From Sycobia sp. Sy_11 (Eukaryota > Arthropoda > Insecta > Hymenoptera > Epichrysomallidae): 64,000 nt of DNA. The position numbers and the translations under genes are program-made. Where the stretch lies: NCBI GenBank assembly GCA_018907035.1, contig JACCIC010000151.1, forward strand, positions 1 through 64,000, read 5' to 3'. Shown one piece after another: positions 46,591 to 57,488 of this stretch; the first letter of the stretch is position 1, and each line of letters opens with the position of its first letter. The notes beneath the pieces were generated by a model. It saw nothing but the letters and a program-made list of their open reading frames with translations. It made no database searches and was not told where the DNA came from.

Positions 46591-47109
46591 TAGATATCTT
46601 TTGATTTTTGTAAATTTTATTTTAAATAAATTTTAAATTCTGCTCAGTTTTTAAATTCATAATTTTAAGTCAATTACCTACATTAAAAAGTTTAAAAAGA
46701 GTAAATAAGAGTTAAAGAAACGTCAAAACTAGAATAAAACGATTATGATTCACTGATTTTGATTAAATTGGATGATTGTATAATTATTGTTTACGAATTT
46801 AATAATTGATAACGAATTGAATGTTGATACGAATATTAATGTAATTGCTAAAAAATATATGGAATTTTCTTGAATAAGCCAATCTATGGTTCTTTTTAAT
46901 GATTAAACCTTACATCTAAAATCTGAATGTTTCACAGAAATAAAGAAATAAATAAAGCGCGCATGCATTTTCTAATACCTTAAACTATACAAAGGCTTTG
47001 AATTCATATAAAATTTTGAAGAAAACTATAATAACGTAATATTAAAATGTACAGAACGTTTATTAATCAAACTAATTTAATTTTATTATACAGAATACAT
47101 GTAAGTCAG

Positions 47110-47660
47110 TAAGGAATTATGAAAAATATGTTTTTCTTGCTTTCTCGTACGCAAATTTTCTTATTATTATTTTAAAGTCATTTGAATCGACCAATTCTCT
47201 CTCAATACCTAATATAGCTAAATTAGAGAAGTGCTCGTGATTCATTGTAGAACGATAAATATTTTTTATTCGTTTCCATACTGAAAAGGAATTTCAGATT
47301 GGCAATTTGCAATAGGTTTATACGCTATGTATATGTTTAGAAAAATATCAATCAGTTTACGTTCAACTAACCAATTCAATACAACGGTAACAATTTATTT
47401 GTAATTTTATCAATGCTTCGATCAATACTATTAAAAAAATCCTTTAGGCTGTAATATAAGTAATGGTATAAAATGCTCTAATTCAGAAGTTAAATTTTCT
47501 TGCAAATCATTGGAGTATACTTCTATTAAACTGTTTACTTTGGCATTCATTATATCGATATGAATAGTTAGTAGATCGGTTAAAGACATAAATAGATGAA
47601 TTATGTAATTGTAGGCTTTGCTGTGTCAATTTAATTCAGTTATTTATTTATCAATAATAA
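47110..47660 (-). pseudogene. hAT transposase C-terminal part (dimerisation domain)
   Basis: Minus strand 47310 to 47115 reads FSVWKRIKNIYRSTMNHEHF, NLAILGIERELVDSNDF and IIRKFAYEKARKTYF, matching the hAT C-terminal dimerisation block (S..KNYLRS.M...RL.NLA...IE). The motif normally preceding it (AERSFS) has lost several residues. Farther upstream, IEVYSNDLQENLTSELEHF-like text continues to the mariner insertion at 47661. Broken frames show a relic. Confidence 0.75.
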
Positions 47661-47662
47661 TA

Positions 47663-48949
47663 TTAGGAGTGTGAATAAGTCTTTCCCGTTTTTTGTAAGA
47701 GATGGCGCCACCAATACTGTGCGAGTATTCAATGGTTACATATGTCATAATCAAAGCTTATTCATATGTCAACAATTCCATACTAACACATTAGTTAAAA
47801 TTGTTTCGCATCATGAACTTTTGATATCGTGAAAATGTCGAAATTTGAGCCGAGTCGACGTCATTTGCGGGAAGTTTCACTTTATTGGTTCAATTTGAAG
47901 AAATCTGCTGCCGAGACGCATCGATTGCTTCAGGAGGCTTATGGAGAAGGTTGTGTCGATGATTCAAGTGTTCGTGGATGGTTTCGACGCTTCAAAAGCG
48001 GTGATTTCGACGTGGAAGACAAGGAGCGTTCCGGGCGGCCGCAAATCTTTGAAGATCGAGAATTGGCGACTTTGCTTGATGAAGATTCTTGTCAAACGCA
48101 AGAAGAACTTGCTGAAGCATTGGGAGTTGACCGAACAACCATTTCCAAGCGTTTGAAAGCCATGGGAATGATCCAAAAGCAAGGAAATTGGGTGCCGTAC
48201 GAACTGAAGCTGAGAGACGTCGAACGGCGTTTTTTCACTTGCGAACAGCTGCTTCAGCGACATAAAAGAAAGGGTTTTCTGCATCGTATCGTGACTGGCG
48301 ATGAAAAGTGGATACGTTACGATAATCCGAAGCGAAGAAAATCATGGGGACTACCCGGCCATGCATCATCATCGACGGCCAAGCCAAATATTCATGGCGC
48401 CAAGCTCATGCTCTGTATATGGTGGGACCAGCTAGGTGTGGTTTACTATGAGCTTCTGAAACCGAATGAAAGGATCACAGGCGAGGTCTATCGACGACAA
48501 TTGATGCGTTTGAGCCGCGCACTGCGAGAAAAACGGCCACAATACTCCGACAGGCACGACAAAGTTATTTTGCAACATGACAATGCTCGCCCACATGGTG
48601 CACCGCCGGTGAAAACATACTTAGAAACGCTCAAATGGGAAGTCCTTCCCCACCCGCCGTATAGTCCAGACGTTGCTCCGTCTGATTACCATCTCTTCAG
48701 ATCGATGACGCATGGCCTGGCTGACCAGCACTTCCATTCCTACGAGGAAGCCAAAAAATGGGTGGATGACTGGATAGAGGCCAAACCGGTCGAATTTTTT
48801 CGCAACGGGATTCGTATGTTGCCAGAAAGATGGGAAAAAGTTGTAGCTAGCGATGGCCAATACTTTCAATAATTCATTTGTAACCATTTTTTCACAATAA
48901 AGGCTCAAAATTTGAAAAAAAAACGGGAAAGACTTATTCACATACCTGA
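47663..48949 (+). mobile_element. Intact mariner transposon inserted in a hAT relic
   Basis: 1287 bp between TA dinucleotides (47661-47662 and 48950-48951). The TIRs are TTAGGAGTGTGAATAAGTCT at the left and TCAGGTATGTGAATAAGTCT as the right complement, with most differences in the outer nine bases. The length is canonical for mariner. The transposase frame is intact. Flanking DNA on both sides is hAT coding sequence on the minus strand, so this is a later insertion. Confidence 0.96.
47835..48872 (+). CDS. Mariner transposase, full length, D,D34D
   Basis: 345 residues from ATG 47835 (an in-frame GTG six bases upstream is not the start). The enzyme binds the TIRs and moves the element by cut and paste at TA sites. 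The N-terminal two-helix-turn-helix region spans about 1-110, with GDFDVEDKERSGRP at about 56-69 as the linker between the helix sets. WVPYEL at 119-124 takes the place of the usual WVPHEL. Catalytic residues are D156 (TGDEKW), D249 (QHDNARPH) and D284 (APSDYHLF), giving the D34D spacing. Length and residue positions equal those of Drosophila Mos1. There is no stop or frameshift. GAPPVKTY just after the second Asp is slightly unusual for the family. It may well encode an active enzyme. Confidence 0.96.
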   Translation: MSKFEPSRRHLREVSLYWFNLKKSAAETHRLLQEAYGEGCVDDSSVRGWFRRFKSGDFDVEDKERSGRPQIFEDRELATLLDEDSCQTQEELAEALGVDRTTISKRLKAMGMIQKQGNWVPYELKLRDVERRFFTCEQLLQRHKRKGFLHRIVTGDEKWIRYDNPKRRKSWGLPGHASSSTAKPNIHGAKLMLCIWWDQLGVVYYELLKPNERITGEVYRRQLMRLSRALREKRPQYSDRHDKVILQHDNARPHGAPPVKTYLETLKWEVLPHPPYSPDVAPSDYHLFRSMTHGLADQHFHSYEEAKKWVDDWIEAKPVEFFRNGIRMLPERWEKVVASDGQYFQ

Positions 48950-48951
48950 TA

Positions 48952-49130
48952 TAAAATATGTCTATTTTGAATTTGTCTGATCCTTTAATAGATTCAGCTT
49001 TAGTTTGAGAATCATGCAAGTTTTTTTCGTAATTATTATCTTTGTCGAATCAAGTTAATCTTGATTTATAAGCTGACTCAGATTTTTAACTTAATCTTAT
49101 ACAAAATTTATTAGGGAACTCAGCATGTCA
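48952..49130 (-). pseudogene. hAT transposase segment upstream of the mariner insertion
   Basis: Minus strand reads MHDSQTKAESIKGSDKFKID, similar to the ARSEAEGL...F type region of ZMYM-like hAT transposases, and breaks at the mariner boundary. Together with 47110-47660 it makes one interrupted hAT relic. Confidence 0.6.
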
Positions 49131-49186
49131 TTAGCTGTACTTAAATCGACCTCTACAGTTTGTAATGATTTACAAACACAGATTGC

Positions 49187-49440
49187 ACTTTACTAACAAA
49201 AAATTTTTTTCATCTAATATTTTATTTTCAGATTAGTCTACGGGGGTGACTGTAAACAAGGACAGTTTGAATGTAATTATAACTTTTAATTTAGTTTTAA
49301 TTTTAATTTTTATTATTTTTCTGTATTGATGTATTAATATTAATGTAGATATGTACTGATATTGTTACGTATTGTTTTCGATTGATTTGATTGGACTGTA
49401 AGACCAATGAAAGAATATTTATTAATTTATACACATGGTA
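49187..49440 (+). mobile_element. PLE terminal unit lacking the hammerhead
   Basis: Starts in the box (GCACTTTACTAACAAAAAAT), then CAGATTAGTCTACGGGGGTG, CAAGGACAGTTTGAATG and the tail GGACTGTAAGACCAATG. It agrees almost base for base with 59620-59912, so the two are recent relatives. A second, partial tail (GGACTGTAAGACCAATG again) lies at 49500-49600. Confidence 0.82.
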
Positions 49441-49801
49441 ATATTATGATTTTATTATTGTTGTTTTTGTCCTTTATATTATGTTAGTCAATATATCAAT
49501 ATATAATATAATTATATATTGATATTTTTACGTATTATTTTCTATTGATTTAATTGGACTGTAAGACCAATGAAAATATTTCTTAATTTATATATACACA
49601 TAGTTTCGAGGTTGTTGGTAAAGAATCCTATTTTGCCATTATTTCCTTTGTTCAAACTGAAAAAACAGTCCCTTGTCACAATTCTGAACTTAATATAATG
49701 TATAAAAACAAAAATATAATTTGTCGTCACAAACTATATTCAATATGATTTGGCATACCGAACCATTTTATAAGAGAAAAAGAAAGAAAGACAGAGACGG
49801 A

Positions 49802-49858
<57 letters not shown>
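49802..49858. repeat. (GA)n microsatellite
   Basis: GA run of about 57 bp. Confidence 0.96.
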
Positions 49859-49859
<1 letters not shown>

Positions 49860-49949
49860 CCCACCGAGAGAGACAGATTTTCGCACATAACAAAAAAGAA
49901 AAAATTTACAAAATTCAAAAGATATCCATAAGGCGCGAGAGTAGTGTCA

Positions 49950-50525
49950 GATTAATCTGAAGAACAAAAAAGGTAATACCGACTAATATGACACTTTTAG
50001 GATACAAATCCCAAAGTTAGATATGATCATTCGTCTGAGCTGCCCTGGTATTAATACTTTAAGCAGACTTCTTTGAGTTGATGTTCTTGATTCAAGACGC
50101 TACCTAGTAGCCGCTGGTGAAACTGATTGTCAAAACCATTAACTTAATTTATTGATGAAAGTAAAATGATTTTCAATAAAAAACATAGCGTATGTCCTTC
50201 CCAAGAGAATCTTTTTTTTTAATGTTATTTAATCTCGATCTATTTATGCTTCCAAATGCTGGTGCTAATCAGCGACGGAGGTCTACGATGTGTTTGTAAA
50301 CAAAGCACATGTAAATTATTACAGCGGTGCTTGTGTCAATCGGCCGAGACCGGAATTTGAATTCGGATTACCAAGTTACTAGTCCTTCGCTCTAGCGATC
50401 GAGCTATCTTAGGCCTCTCCAAGATAATATAAAATCTATATGTCAAATTTCAGAACAATCGATACAGTAGTTTTTTCGGTTATCGTGTACAAACAAAAAC
50501 ACGCTTTCTATTTATAAATTAGTAT
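49950..50525 (-). mobile_element. SINE-like composite, inverted second copy
   Basis: Reverse complement of 46000-46590 with clear divergence but the same order: body (49955-50220), CAGCGACGGAGGTCTACG link (50271-50288), tRNA-like head (about 50335-50420), then the TAGTTTTTTCGGTTATCG stretch (50470-50487). The two copies flank the hAT/mariner region. Confidence 0.7.
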
Positions 50526-50729
50526 GATATGATATAAATAATTGTATGTTTTATTATAATATAGATTTCATTTCTCTGAATTGTAATTATGGGCATTTAT
50601 TCTTATAATTATATATAATCTTATGCACTCCTACAAATTATACTAATTACTACTGTCCCATTATATAATTTGTATTTGATATTCTGTTATTCAATTCAGT
50701 GATAACTATACAATAAGATATGTCGCATG

Positions 50730-51215
50730 CATTTCATCAACAGATGCGTTACAGAAATTCTTCTTTCTGGAAACATAATAAGGAGACTTGATTCCATCGG
50801 TGCGACAGACCTTTATTGCACATGGCAATAAATTCTCATTTCATCGCGCGTATAAATCCCTTGGAACTGAGGAAATGCACGTTCGTCTGCGCGGGTCACT
50901 ACAGATGACCCTCGGCCGTAACGGTCCATTCTTTGTATTTTTCGACGTTGGACTTACCCACGACTAGAGCGTTTTCCGAGGGACCGGAGAGCCCACGGGA
51001 TAGCATTCTCGCTTGAACTACCGACAGGTCGACTTCGTTGACCTACGTCCGATCGGTGTTGTGTTCCGCCTGGTCAGCGCACGCGTAAGTGTGAATCAAT
51101 ATTATTAGTAACAGTTGTACGCGATTATCAATAAACACTAATCTATCATTCAACATACTTTGTACACTTATTTCACCTGTGCACCTGGACTACAGATATA
51201 TTGTTCATAACAACA
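50730..51215 (+). repeat. Possible solo LTR
   Basis: A GC-richer block of about 480 bp with a TATAAATCCC box near 50851 and AATAAACAC poly(A) signal near 51130, ending about ...TTCATAACA. No ORF. The layout fits a solo LTR, but I could not match the two ends or a target duplication, and no internal partner occurs in the window. Confidence 0.4.
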
Positions 51216-51359
51216 ATTTTGTGTCATATTTATTATTTTCTAGGGCCATCGATGTATCGGATCTAAAACTTATTTGTTAATGTTGACATTTACCAATAAA
51301 ATTCAGTTAACAGGCGCCATAATTTGTGTAAATATTATAATTTTTTGATCAGTGAAAAA

Positions 51360-51816
51360 TGAATCGTGATAAACCGTTTTTTCGACAGGTCCTTTTGCAC
51401 TATTTTGATTTGAAAAAGTGTTGCAGAAACTTATCGATTGCTTCAAGAATGTTATGGTCAACAAGCTCCATCGCTTTCAACATGTAAAGAGTGGTTTCAA
51501 TGGTTTAGAAGTGCAGATACTGTTGTTCCTGACAAAGAACGTTCTAGACAACCTTGAATGAAAACTCAGCTCAAACGCAGAAAGAAGTCGTTAATAAGTT
51601 AGGAGTCAGTGACACAGCAATTGGCAAACGTTTACATGCGATGGTAGCCTCGAAAGCGCCATCGTTCTTTCGCCACGGTATCGCCATATGGCCAGAAAGA
51701 TGGGAAAAAGTAGTAGATAATGAAGGAAAATATTTTGATTAAGCTATCGTGTATCAATTTTCCATCAGAATTGTCTTTTTCGTTAAAAAAGGTTGAACAC
51801 TAAGTTCGGCTCCTAA
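51360..51816 (+). pseudogene. Internally deleted mariner (third family)
   Basis: ATG at 51360 opens the transposase (NRDKPFFRQVLLHYF-like start). Frames are shifted through the HTH region to ALGVSDTAIGKRLHAM-like text near 51610-51640. Then, with no break in reading, it jumps to [20 protein letters not shown], the last 25 residues. The whole catalytic domain is thus missing by one clean deletion. It ends ...TCGGCTCCTAA at 51816 before TA. The 5' TIR is not recognisable. Confidence 0.82.
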
Positions 51817-52099
51817 TAAATACAACTTAAAATAGAAATACTTCAAATCGAGTGTATTAGGTTCGTCTTTGATGATTTGCGTTGAAGATAAGTATTATTG
51901 CATATCGATAGAAACGATAGCGGCTAATATTTGCAAATCTATTGTTAGCTATATAATCCTTGAAAATTCTTCGAACAAAATCAACCTATCTACACTTGCA
52001 ATGGAAATTGCAGTAGGACACCTTCTGCCAATTAAAATAATAATAAGTAAAAGATCAAAAGTAATATTAGCAAGAGTGGTCGAGCTCACTGCTGAACCG

Positions 52100-52790
52100 A
52101 ACAGGCTCATTTCTATAGCGTATTGTGACTAGTGATGGAAAGTGAATCTACTATGACAATCCTAAGCGCAAAAAAATCATAGGTAGATCCAGGCCAACCG
52201 TCCACATCGACATCAAAACGGAACATCCACGGCTAAAAGGTATTGTCGTGCATTTGATGGGACCAACAGGGTGTGCTGTACTAAGCTTCTGCTGTGCTGC
52301 TAAAACCGAATGAAACCGTTACTATCGAGATATACAAATGCCAATTGTATGATTTGCAGTAGAAATTGATCGAACATAAATCAGTAATCGCGAGCAATAG
52401 GCGCAAAGTTATTCTCTTGCATGACAACGCTCGATCACATGTTGCGAAAGCCGTCAAAACACCCTGTTGGAGCTCGAATGGGAAGTGTTGCCGCACCCAG
52501 CGTACTCGCCAGACTTAGCGCCTTCTGATTACCACCTATTCAGATCGATGCAGCACGACCTTGTTGATACGCACTTCCGAAATGTTCAAGGAGTGCGAGA
52601 ATTTGTGGATTATTGGATCGTCTCGAAACTGCCGTCGTTCTTTCGCCACGGTATCGCCATATTGCCAGAAAGATGGGGAAAAGTATTATAAAATGACGGA
52701 AAATATTTTGATTAAGCTAACGTTTATCCTTTTTCCATTATAAATGTCATTTTTCCGTGAAAAAGGTCGGAAACTAAGTTCGCCTCCTAA
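52100..52790 (+). pseudogene. Decayed mariner, 3' two-thirds (third family)
   Basis: Readable parts: RIVTSDGK near 52122 (first catalytic Asp kept, Gly-Asp changed), [22 protein letters not shown] near 52410-52460 and [19 protein letters not shown] at 52510-52560, then [15 protein letters not shown]. The spacing of the last two Asp residues is D34D-like, with a frameshift between. It ends in a TIR ...AAGTTCGCCTCCTAA at 52790 followed by TA. The same 3' end as 51816, so both are one family. The 5' third is absent. Confidence 0.87.
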
Positions 52791-52799
52791 TATTAACTT

Positions 52800-54330
52800 A
52801 TAATTATATTAATTATTACTCAGATTATCATTTAAAATTAAATATAAGCATAGATAATTCTTTATGAAATACTCGTACTATTCTATTAAAACAGTTTTAT
52901 TTTTATCTTTGTAAATTACAATGTAAATTAACTGTTTACCAATTATGCCAATGAAAAGGGCATTAGATGATTAAATCGTAAATATAAAATATATAATAAT
53001 TTTAAAAAGAACAATTGGTGGCAAGTATTATAATAATAAAATTTTGATATTGTAAATGATGTTAGACCCAATGAAGGTAGCAAAATAGCTACTGCCAGAA
53101 ACATTATTATATATTTTACAAGCAATACAATTTTCTAATTGAACTTGTCAATCAAAGTTTATTTCCGTCTATTACAAATATTGATTTTTTACATGTTTCA
53201 TGACTCTAAGTTGAATGAAAGTTAAAACTTTACTTTTGAGACCTTTACGAATTTTTCTCAAAATATTTTTTAAAATTTCGATATTAACAACTTCAATCAA
53301 AAATTTAATTTTTCAGATGTGTAAACTGCAATGAATCCTTTAAACCTATAAATATTTTCCTATGTTCTACGTTTACTTTTTATTTTGCTCCCGTGTGTCA
53401 CAATGTACTATTATTGACCGTATCATTAAGGAACTTACTGTCTGTTTCTTTTCTTTATAATACTCTACATTATGTTTGTTTTAAAAAATATATGTATTAA
53501 AGAAACTTTTTCCATTTTTTACAATAAGTTTTTATACTGCATCTTAACATAATTGTAGAAATGGATTTTGCTTCAAGCAATAAATCATATTTTCCATTTT
53601 TACTTATATCATTTTATTAATTTTTTCGCTTACTCTAGCAAAAACTTTATAAGAGAAAAGAAATTATTGGGTCTTTTTCGTTTAATTATCATTCTATGAT
53701 AATAGAGCAGCAAAATGCTAATAGTAAGTACAATGGAAGCACTAATATTATAAAATAAATAAATATGTGGTAGTGATTTATGTAAAGGGGATTTTAGGAA
53801 TAAACATGGAGAAATAAATAAAAAACTTAGTCACCATATTTCAAAAATAATATATCATTTAATTTAGAAATGAAAAATCTATGATGCATGTAATATTTTC
53901 TATAATATCGTGTATACAATTAAGTTAAATAAATGTTTAAGTACCTAATGCCATTCATATTTTTATGTATAAAGTTATGATTATAATTGAAGCATTTAGT
54001 AATTTAGCTTACTAAATAATTATCTATAATAAATATCTTATTTATCATTATGTGCACACTGCCAAAAATAAAAATCAACGATCCGTAAAACTATTTATAC
54101 ATTTTAAATAATTCTTAATACATAAGTTTAAAAAAACTTCAATTATATATAAATCTATTATCTCATATTTTCGTATATCAAAGTGTAGAAAAGTGTATGG
54201 AAATTATTAAAAATTTTCTATTATAATTAACTTTAAAATATAGCATTCAATCATTATTCTTATATACACGCACACGCACACACATACTCGCGTGTACGCG
54301 TTCTTCCGTTCTTTCTATATTGTTTTACAT
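52800..54330. other. AT-rich DNA downstream of the host gene
   Basis: No coding frame or known repeat. It presumably includes the 3' UTR of the gene at 54334-56847 and intergenic DNA. A short (CA)-rich patch lies at 54269-54300. Confidence 0.5.
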
Positions 54331-54333
54331 AAT

Positions 54334-56847
54334 CTAGGTATTATTATAAATTTGATGTTGAGTTCGATGAAGACTTATATGTAGGTGGGGTAGAGAATTT
54401 TGATGATAAGTTTCTGACATTTGAGACGTTATCGTAGCCGGATTTATACTAAATCTATCACTACAAGTTATTGAATTCCTTCTTTCGTTAATTAATTCAA
54501 TAATATTTTGAGAATCTGATATATTATCCTCTTCGGGGCCTAGATTTCGAAATCTCACAAAGCCATCTTCAGCAACCAACATTGTAGATCCTGACGTACC
54601 GGAATGTTCATGCATATTTTGTTGTATTGGATTGGGCTGATTAATAGTTTCACGTTCACAAAAGTTTTGCACATCATTTCTATATTGACTAAATGAATTA
54701 TGTGTTTCTTGTGGAAAGCAACTTACAGAATCAGTTTTTCTAGCGGAATGCCTATTAAATTGATTACTTCTGTTGAGATGTTCTGGTAAAGTATTTAATG
54801 GAAAACTATCATCATAAACTTGTTTACCGGTGCGAATTGAATAATTGTGAACAGCTTGATTTGTACTACATATAGTTGGATATAATGCATCATCCATATT
54901 TTCAGTTGAGGTGGAACTCGCACATGGAAAAAGTGCAAACCCTGAATGAACAACATGCTGTTGAATTTGCTTTTCTCGTAACTGATATTGTGATAAACTT
55001 GCTACCCATGCTAATAAGCCACAAATTGATAATTCTATTAACCAAACTGAAAAATCCCATCCTTTTAATAGCCACGGATATAGCGTAAGTCGTTCTTGTA
55101 TTATAAATATACCACATAACTGTACGAATCCCATGAGAATAAAAAGTAAAGCAGTAGCTACAGTTGTAGTAATTGCAGTATTAAGAGTTGTCATTGTAAA
55201 ATCCGCTGGTATATGATTATTAACAGGATTCGTATTATTTATATGTAATTGCGATCGTATTACACGATATACATACATATAACATAATCCAAGAGTTATA
55301 CAGATAATTATATATATACATTGACAGATAAGAGGAAGTATTTTAGCTCCATCGCTATGACCAAGAACATGACCAGATATATGAAGAGAAATGCATAATA
55401 TTATATGAATGATAAATGCTAAAATAAGAATAATTGGTGAAGAAAATTTGTTATGATATAATGCTGGGACTGTAGATCGCGACATGTACAATATTAATGT
55501 AGCAAATGCTGTAGCAAGTAAAGAAGATGGCAGAAACCTAAGAAATGTTTCCGAAAGAGAATGGTCTAAATGATTTGCACCGTAAAATAAATAAAAGCAC
55601 CGTAAGGTGCAAACAACTGTTAATAGCAAGTGGACTATTAAAAAATAAGATTGTGTAAGAAGATTAGTAGAGTCATTAAAACGAACTATTTTATAAACTG
55701 AATACAAGGCTACTAAAGTAAACATAATAGCTGCTATATATACATGAAGTGAGCCTGAAAATTTCCAATTCGATTCCATCTGGTTATCGGCCGAATGAGG
55801 TTTAATATGTTGTTCTTGTTCCCTAATACTAGGTACTTTGGATGGGGTGGGTGTTGTTTGCCGATTAGAATAAAAAAAATTTTCACCATTAACGACATCA
55901 AGAGGATGAATTCTATACTTTTCATTATTTTTTTCTTGCTTTTCATTGTAATTATTAGTAATATTATCTTGTTTACTATTTTCTCTATTAGATAACGTAA
56001 TAACTGAAGAGAAAGTTGAAGTTCGATATAAATTATCTCCTAATATTGTGGTTAAAATAGTAGATGATAGTTCTGTATTAACAAATTGTGTTATTTCCGA
56101 ATATGCAGAAGATTTTGTGGGAATGGGTTTTAACAGAATTTCTGGAATATCCTGCTTTCGTCCATTACTTCCTGATAATAACCTTGAAATGCTAGTGAAG
56201 TCTAAAGAAGGAACAATATCAATTGTATCATTTGAATTCTTTTCTTTGTCTGACAATTCAAATGAATCTTTAATAAAATCACTCACTCTATCTTTTGCAC
56301 GAATAGTTTTAGCAACATTTTTTGTTGTATTTTCAATTAAGTCGGGTGGCTTGATTGGTATTCTCTCGTGTAAAGGCGTAATACTCAAAGGCGGTATAAG
56401 GCGTCTAACATTTGAGTGTGTATCTATATTTGTGCCTCTAAGTGTAGGTTTATCAGCAAATGGATTAGCATAATCCGGAGGAAGTGGTGGTGTAAATAAG
56501 GCCCTTGAAGGAGGTACATACGATGGCAATTCACGAAATAGTGGAGGATTTGTTGCTTTTAAAATAACAGTAGGATTCAACATTACAGAAGTAGTTAATG
56601 AAGTAATTGCTGGCGATGGTGAAGTTGAATGTGCTGTACTTTGCGAAATTTGAGCTTCGTACGCTGGGACGCTTCGTTTTGTTGTTACAGAGCTATGTGC
56701 AACTTTATTGAATATTGCTGCAATATTTTTCTCCAGAGCTGTGTGGTCCAAATTAAATACCGGATCATTTGCTTCACTTCCATTCGCACTACATGTTAGT
56801 TTATTAACAGATAATAAACAGAATATTTGAAGTACTAGTACATACAT
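54334..56847 (-). CDS. Seven-helix membrane protein with Ser/Thr/Pro-rich ectodomain (PRRT3/PRRT4-like)
   Basis: An 837-residue uninterrupted frame, the only clear host gene here. Residues 1-18 form a signal peptide (VLVLQIFCLLSV, cut probably after TCS at about 20). Residues 20-365 are hydrophilic, rich in Ser/Thr/Pro, with Pro patches at about 100-125 and several N-glycosylation sites. Then seven hydrophobic helices at about 369-388, 400-422, 437-456, 470-491, 503-528, 559-583 and 598-618. A 220-residue cytoplasmic tail follows. This plan (proline-rich ectodomain then a helix bundle with HVY near the first helix) resembles the vertebrate PRRT3/PRRT4 family, whose function is poorly known. 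The link is from memory of the architecture, not an alignment. No intron is needed. Start at 56847 is favoured because it gives the signal peptide. Confidence 0.9.
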   Translation of the reverse strand: MYVLVLQIFCLLSVNKLTCSANGSEANDPVFNLDHTALEKNIAAIFNKVAHSSVTTKRSVPAYEAQISQSTAHSTSPSPAITSLTTSVMLNPTVILKATNPPLFRELPSYVPPSRALFTPPLPPDYANPFADKPTLRGTNIDTHSNVRRLIPPLSITPLHERIPIKPPDLIENTTKNVAKTIRAKDRVSDFIKDSFELSDKEKNSNDTIDIVPSLDFTSISRLLSGSNGRKQDIPEILLKPIPTKSSAYSEITQFVNTELSSTILTTILGDNLYRTSTFSSVITLSNRENSKQDNITNNYNEKQEKNNEKYRIHPLDVVNGENFFYSNRQTTPTPSKVPSIREQEQHIKPHSADNQMESNWKFSGSLHVYIAAIMFTLVALYSVYKIVRFNDSTNLLTQSYFLIVHLLLTVVCTLRCFYLFYGANHLDHSLSETFLRFLPSSLLATAFATLILYMSRSTVPALYHNKFSSPIILILAFIIHIILCISLHISGHVLGHSDGAKILPLICQCIYIIICITLGLCYMYVYRVIRSQLHINNTNPVNNHIPADFTMTTLNTAITTTVATALLFILMGFVQLCGIFIIQERLTLYPWLLKGWDFSVWLIELSICGLLAWVASLSQYQLREKQIQQHVVHSGFALFPCASSTSTENMDDALYPTICSTNQAVHNYSIRTGKQVYDDSFPLNTLPEHLNRSNQFNRHSARKTDSVSCFPQETHNSFSQYRNDVQNFCERETINQPNPIQQNMHEHSGTSGSTMLVAEDGFVRFRNLGPEEDNISDSQNIIELINERRNSITCSDRFSINPATITSQMSETYHQNSLPHLHISLHRTQHQIYNNT

Positions 56848-57440
56848 TATTGGATATATAAATTTGCTAAATTAGTAACTGCAATATGTGCTGTACAAAC
56901 AATATAGTACAGAGGTCTATATTTCTAGAAACAGATTTACTTTTGTTTAGATTAATTGCGTTTTTACATATTTTGGTAATTTAATTTTAATTTTTCCAAT
57001 AAAATAAAAGCTAAGTTTTATATTAGTATATTCCGAAGTGCTAACATAAATACGATAATTGACAGCATACTATACATATAACTAAACTATTTCTATAATC
57101 AATAATTTTCAGGATTCATATTAATGCATATGATATTCCTTTATAATTCAAAATTAACTGCGAATATACTTTTTACTGATTTATCAGTTTCATACGTCGC
57201 AACTTATATTAGAGGTTTTGAAATAATTGTTGCGGTTAATTTTATTAGTTATACCACCAAGAAGAGCTAAAATGGCAACAAATAATTCTATTCATTATTA
57301 ATATAGCTGATTGTCTGTAAAACTCCAAATATTGTTGCCATATTGTTATACTCTTATTTGGCGGCGATGAAAACCCGCCAATGTAGTAATGTCAGTCCAT
57401 TGGTTTCATCTGAAATGCAGAAAATTAAGAATTAAAATAA
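56848..57440 (-). promoter_or_regulatory. Probable 5' flank/promoter of the membrane-protein gene
   Basis: About 600 bp upstream of the start. At 57360-57410 there is a GC-richer spot with TTGGCGGCGATGAAAACCCGCC (shortened: GGCGG...CCGCC inverted halves) and CCATTGG, an inverted CCAAT-type box. A transcription start there, with a long leader or an upstream exon, is plausible. No TATA box stands out from the AT background. Confidence 0.35.
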
Positions 57441-57488
57441 TCACATAAGTAAGAAAATTATACATTTATTGCATATACACTGAAAGAT

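Noticed and set aside
54876..55088. Plus-strand frames inside the membrane-protein gene (also 55795-55995, 56048-56473)
   Set aside because: Antisense shadows of the long minus-strand gene, without their own signals.
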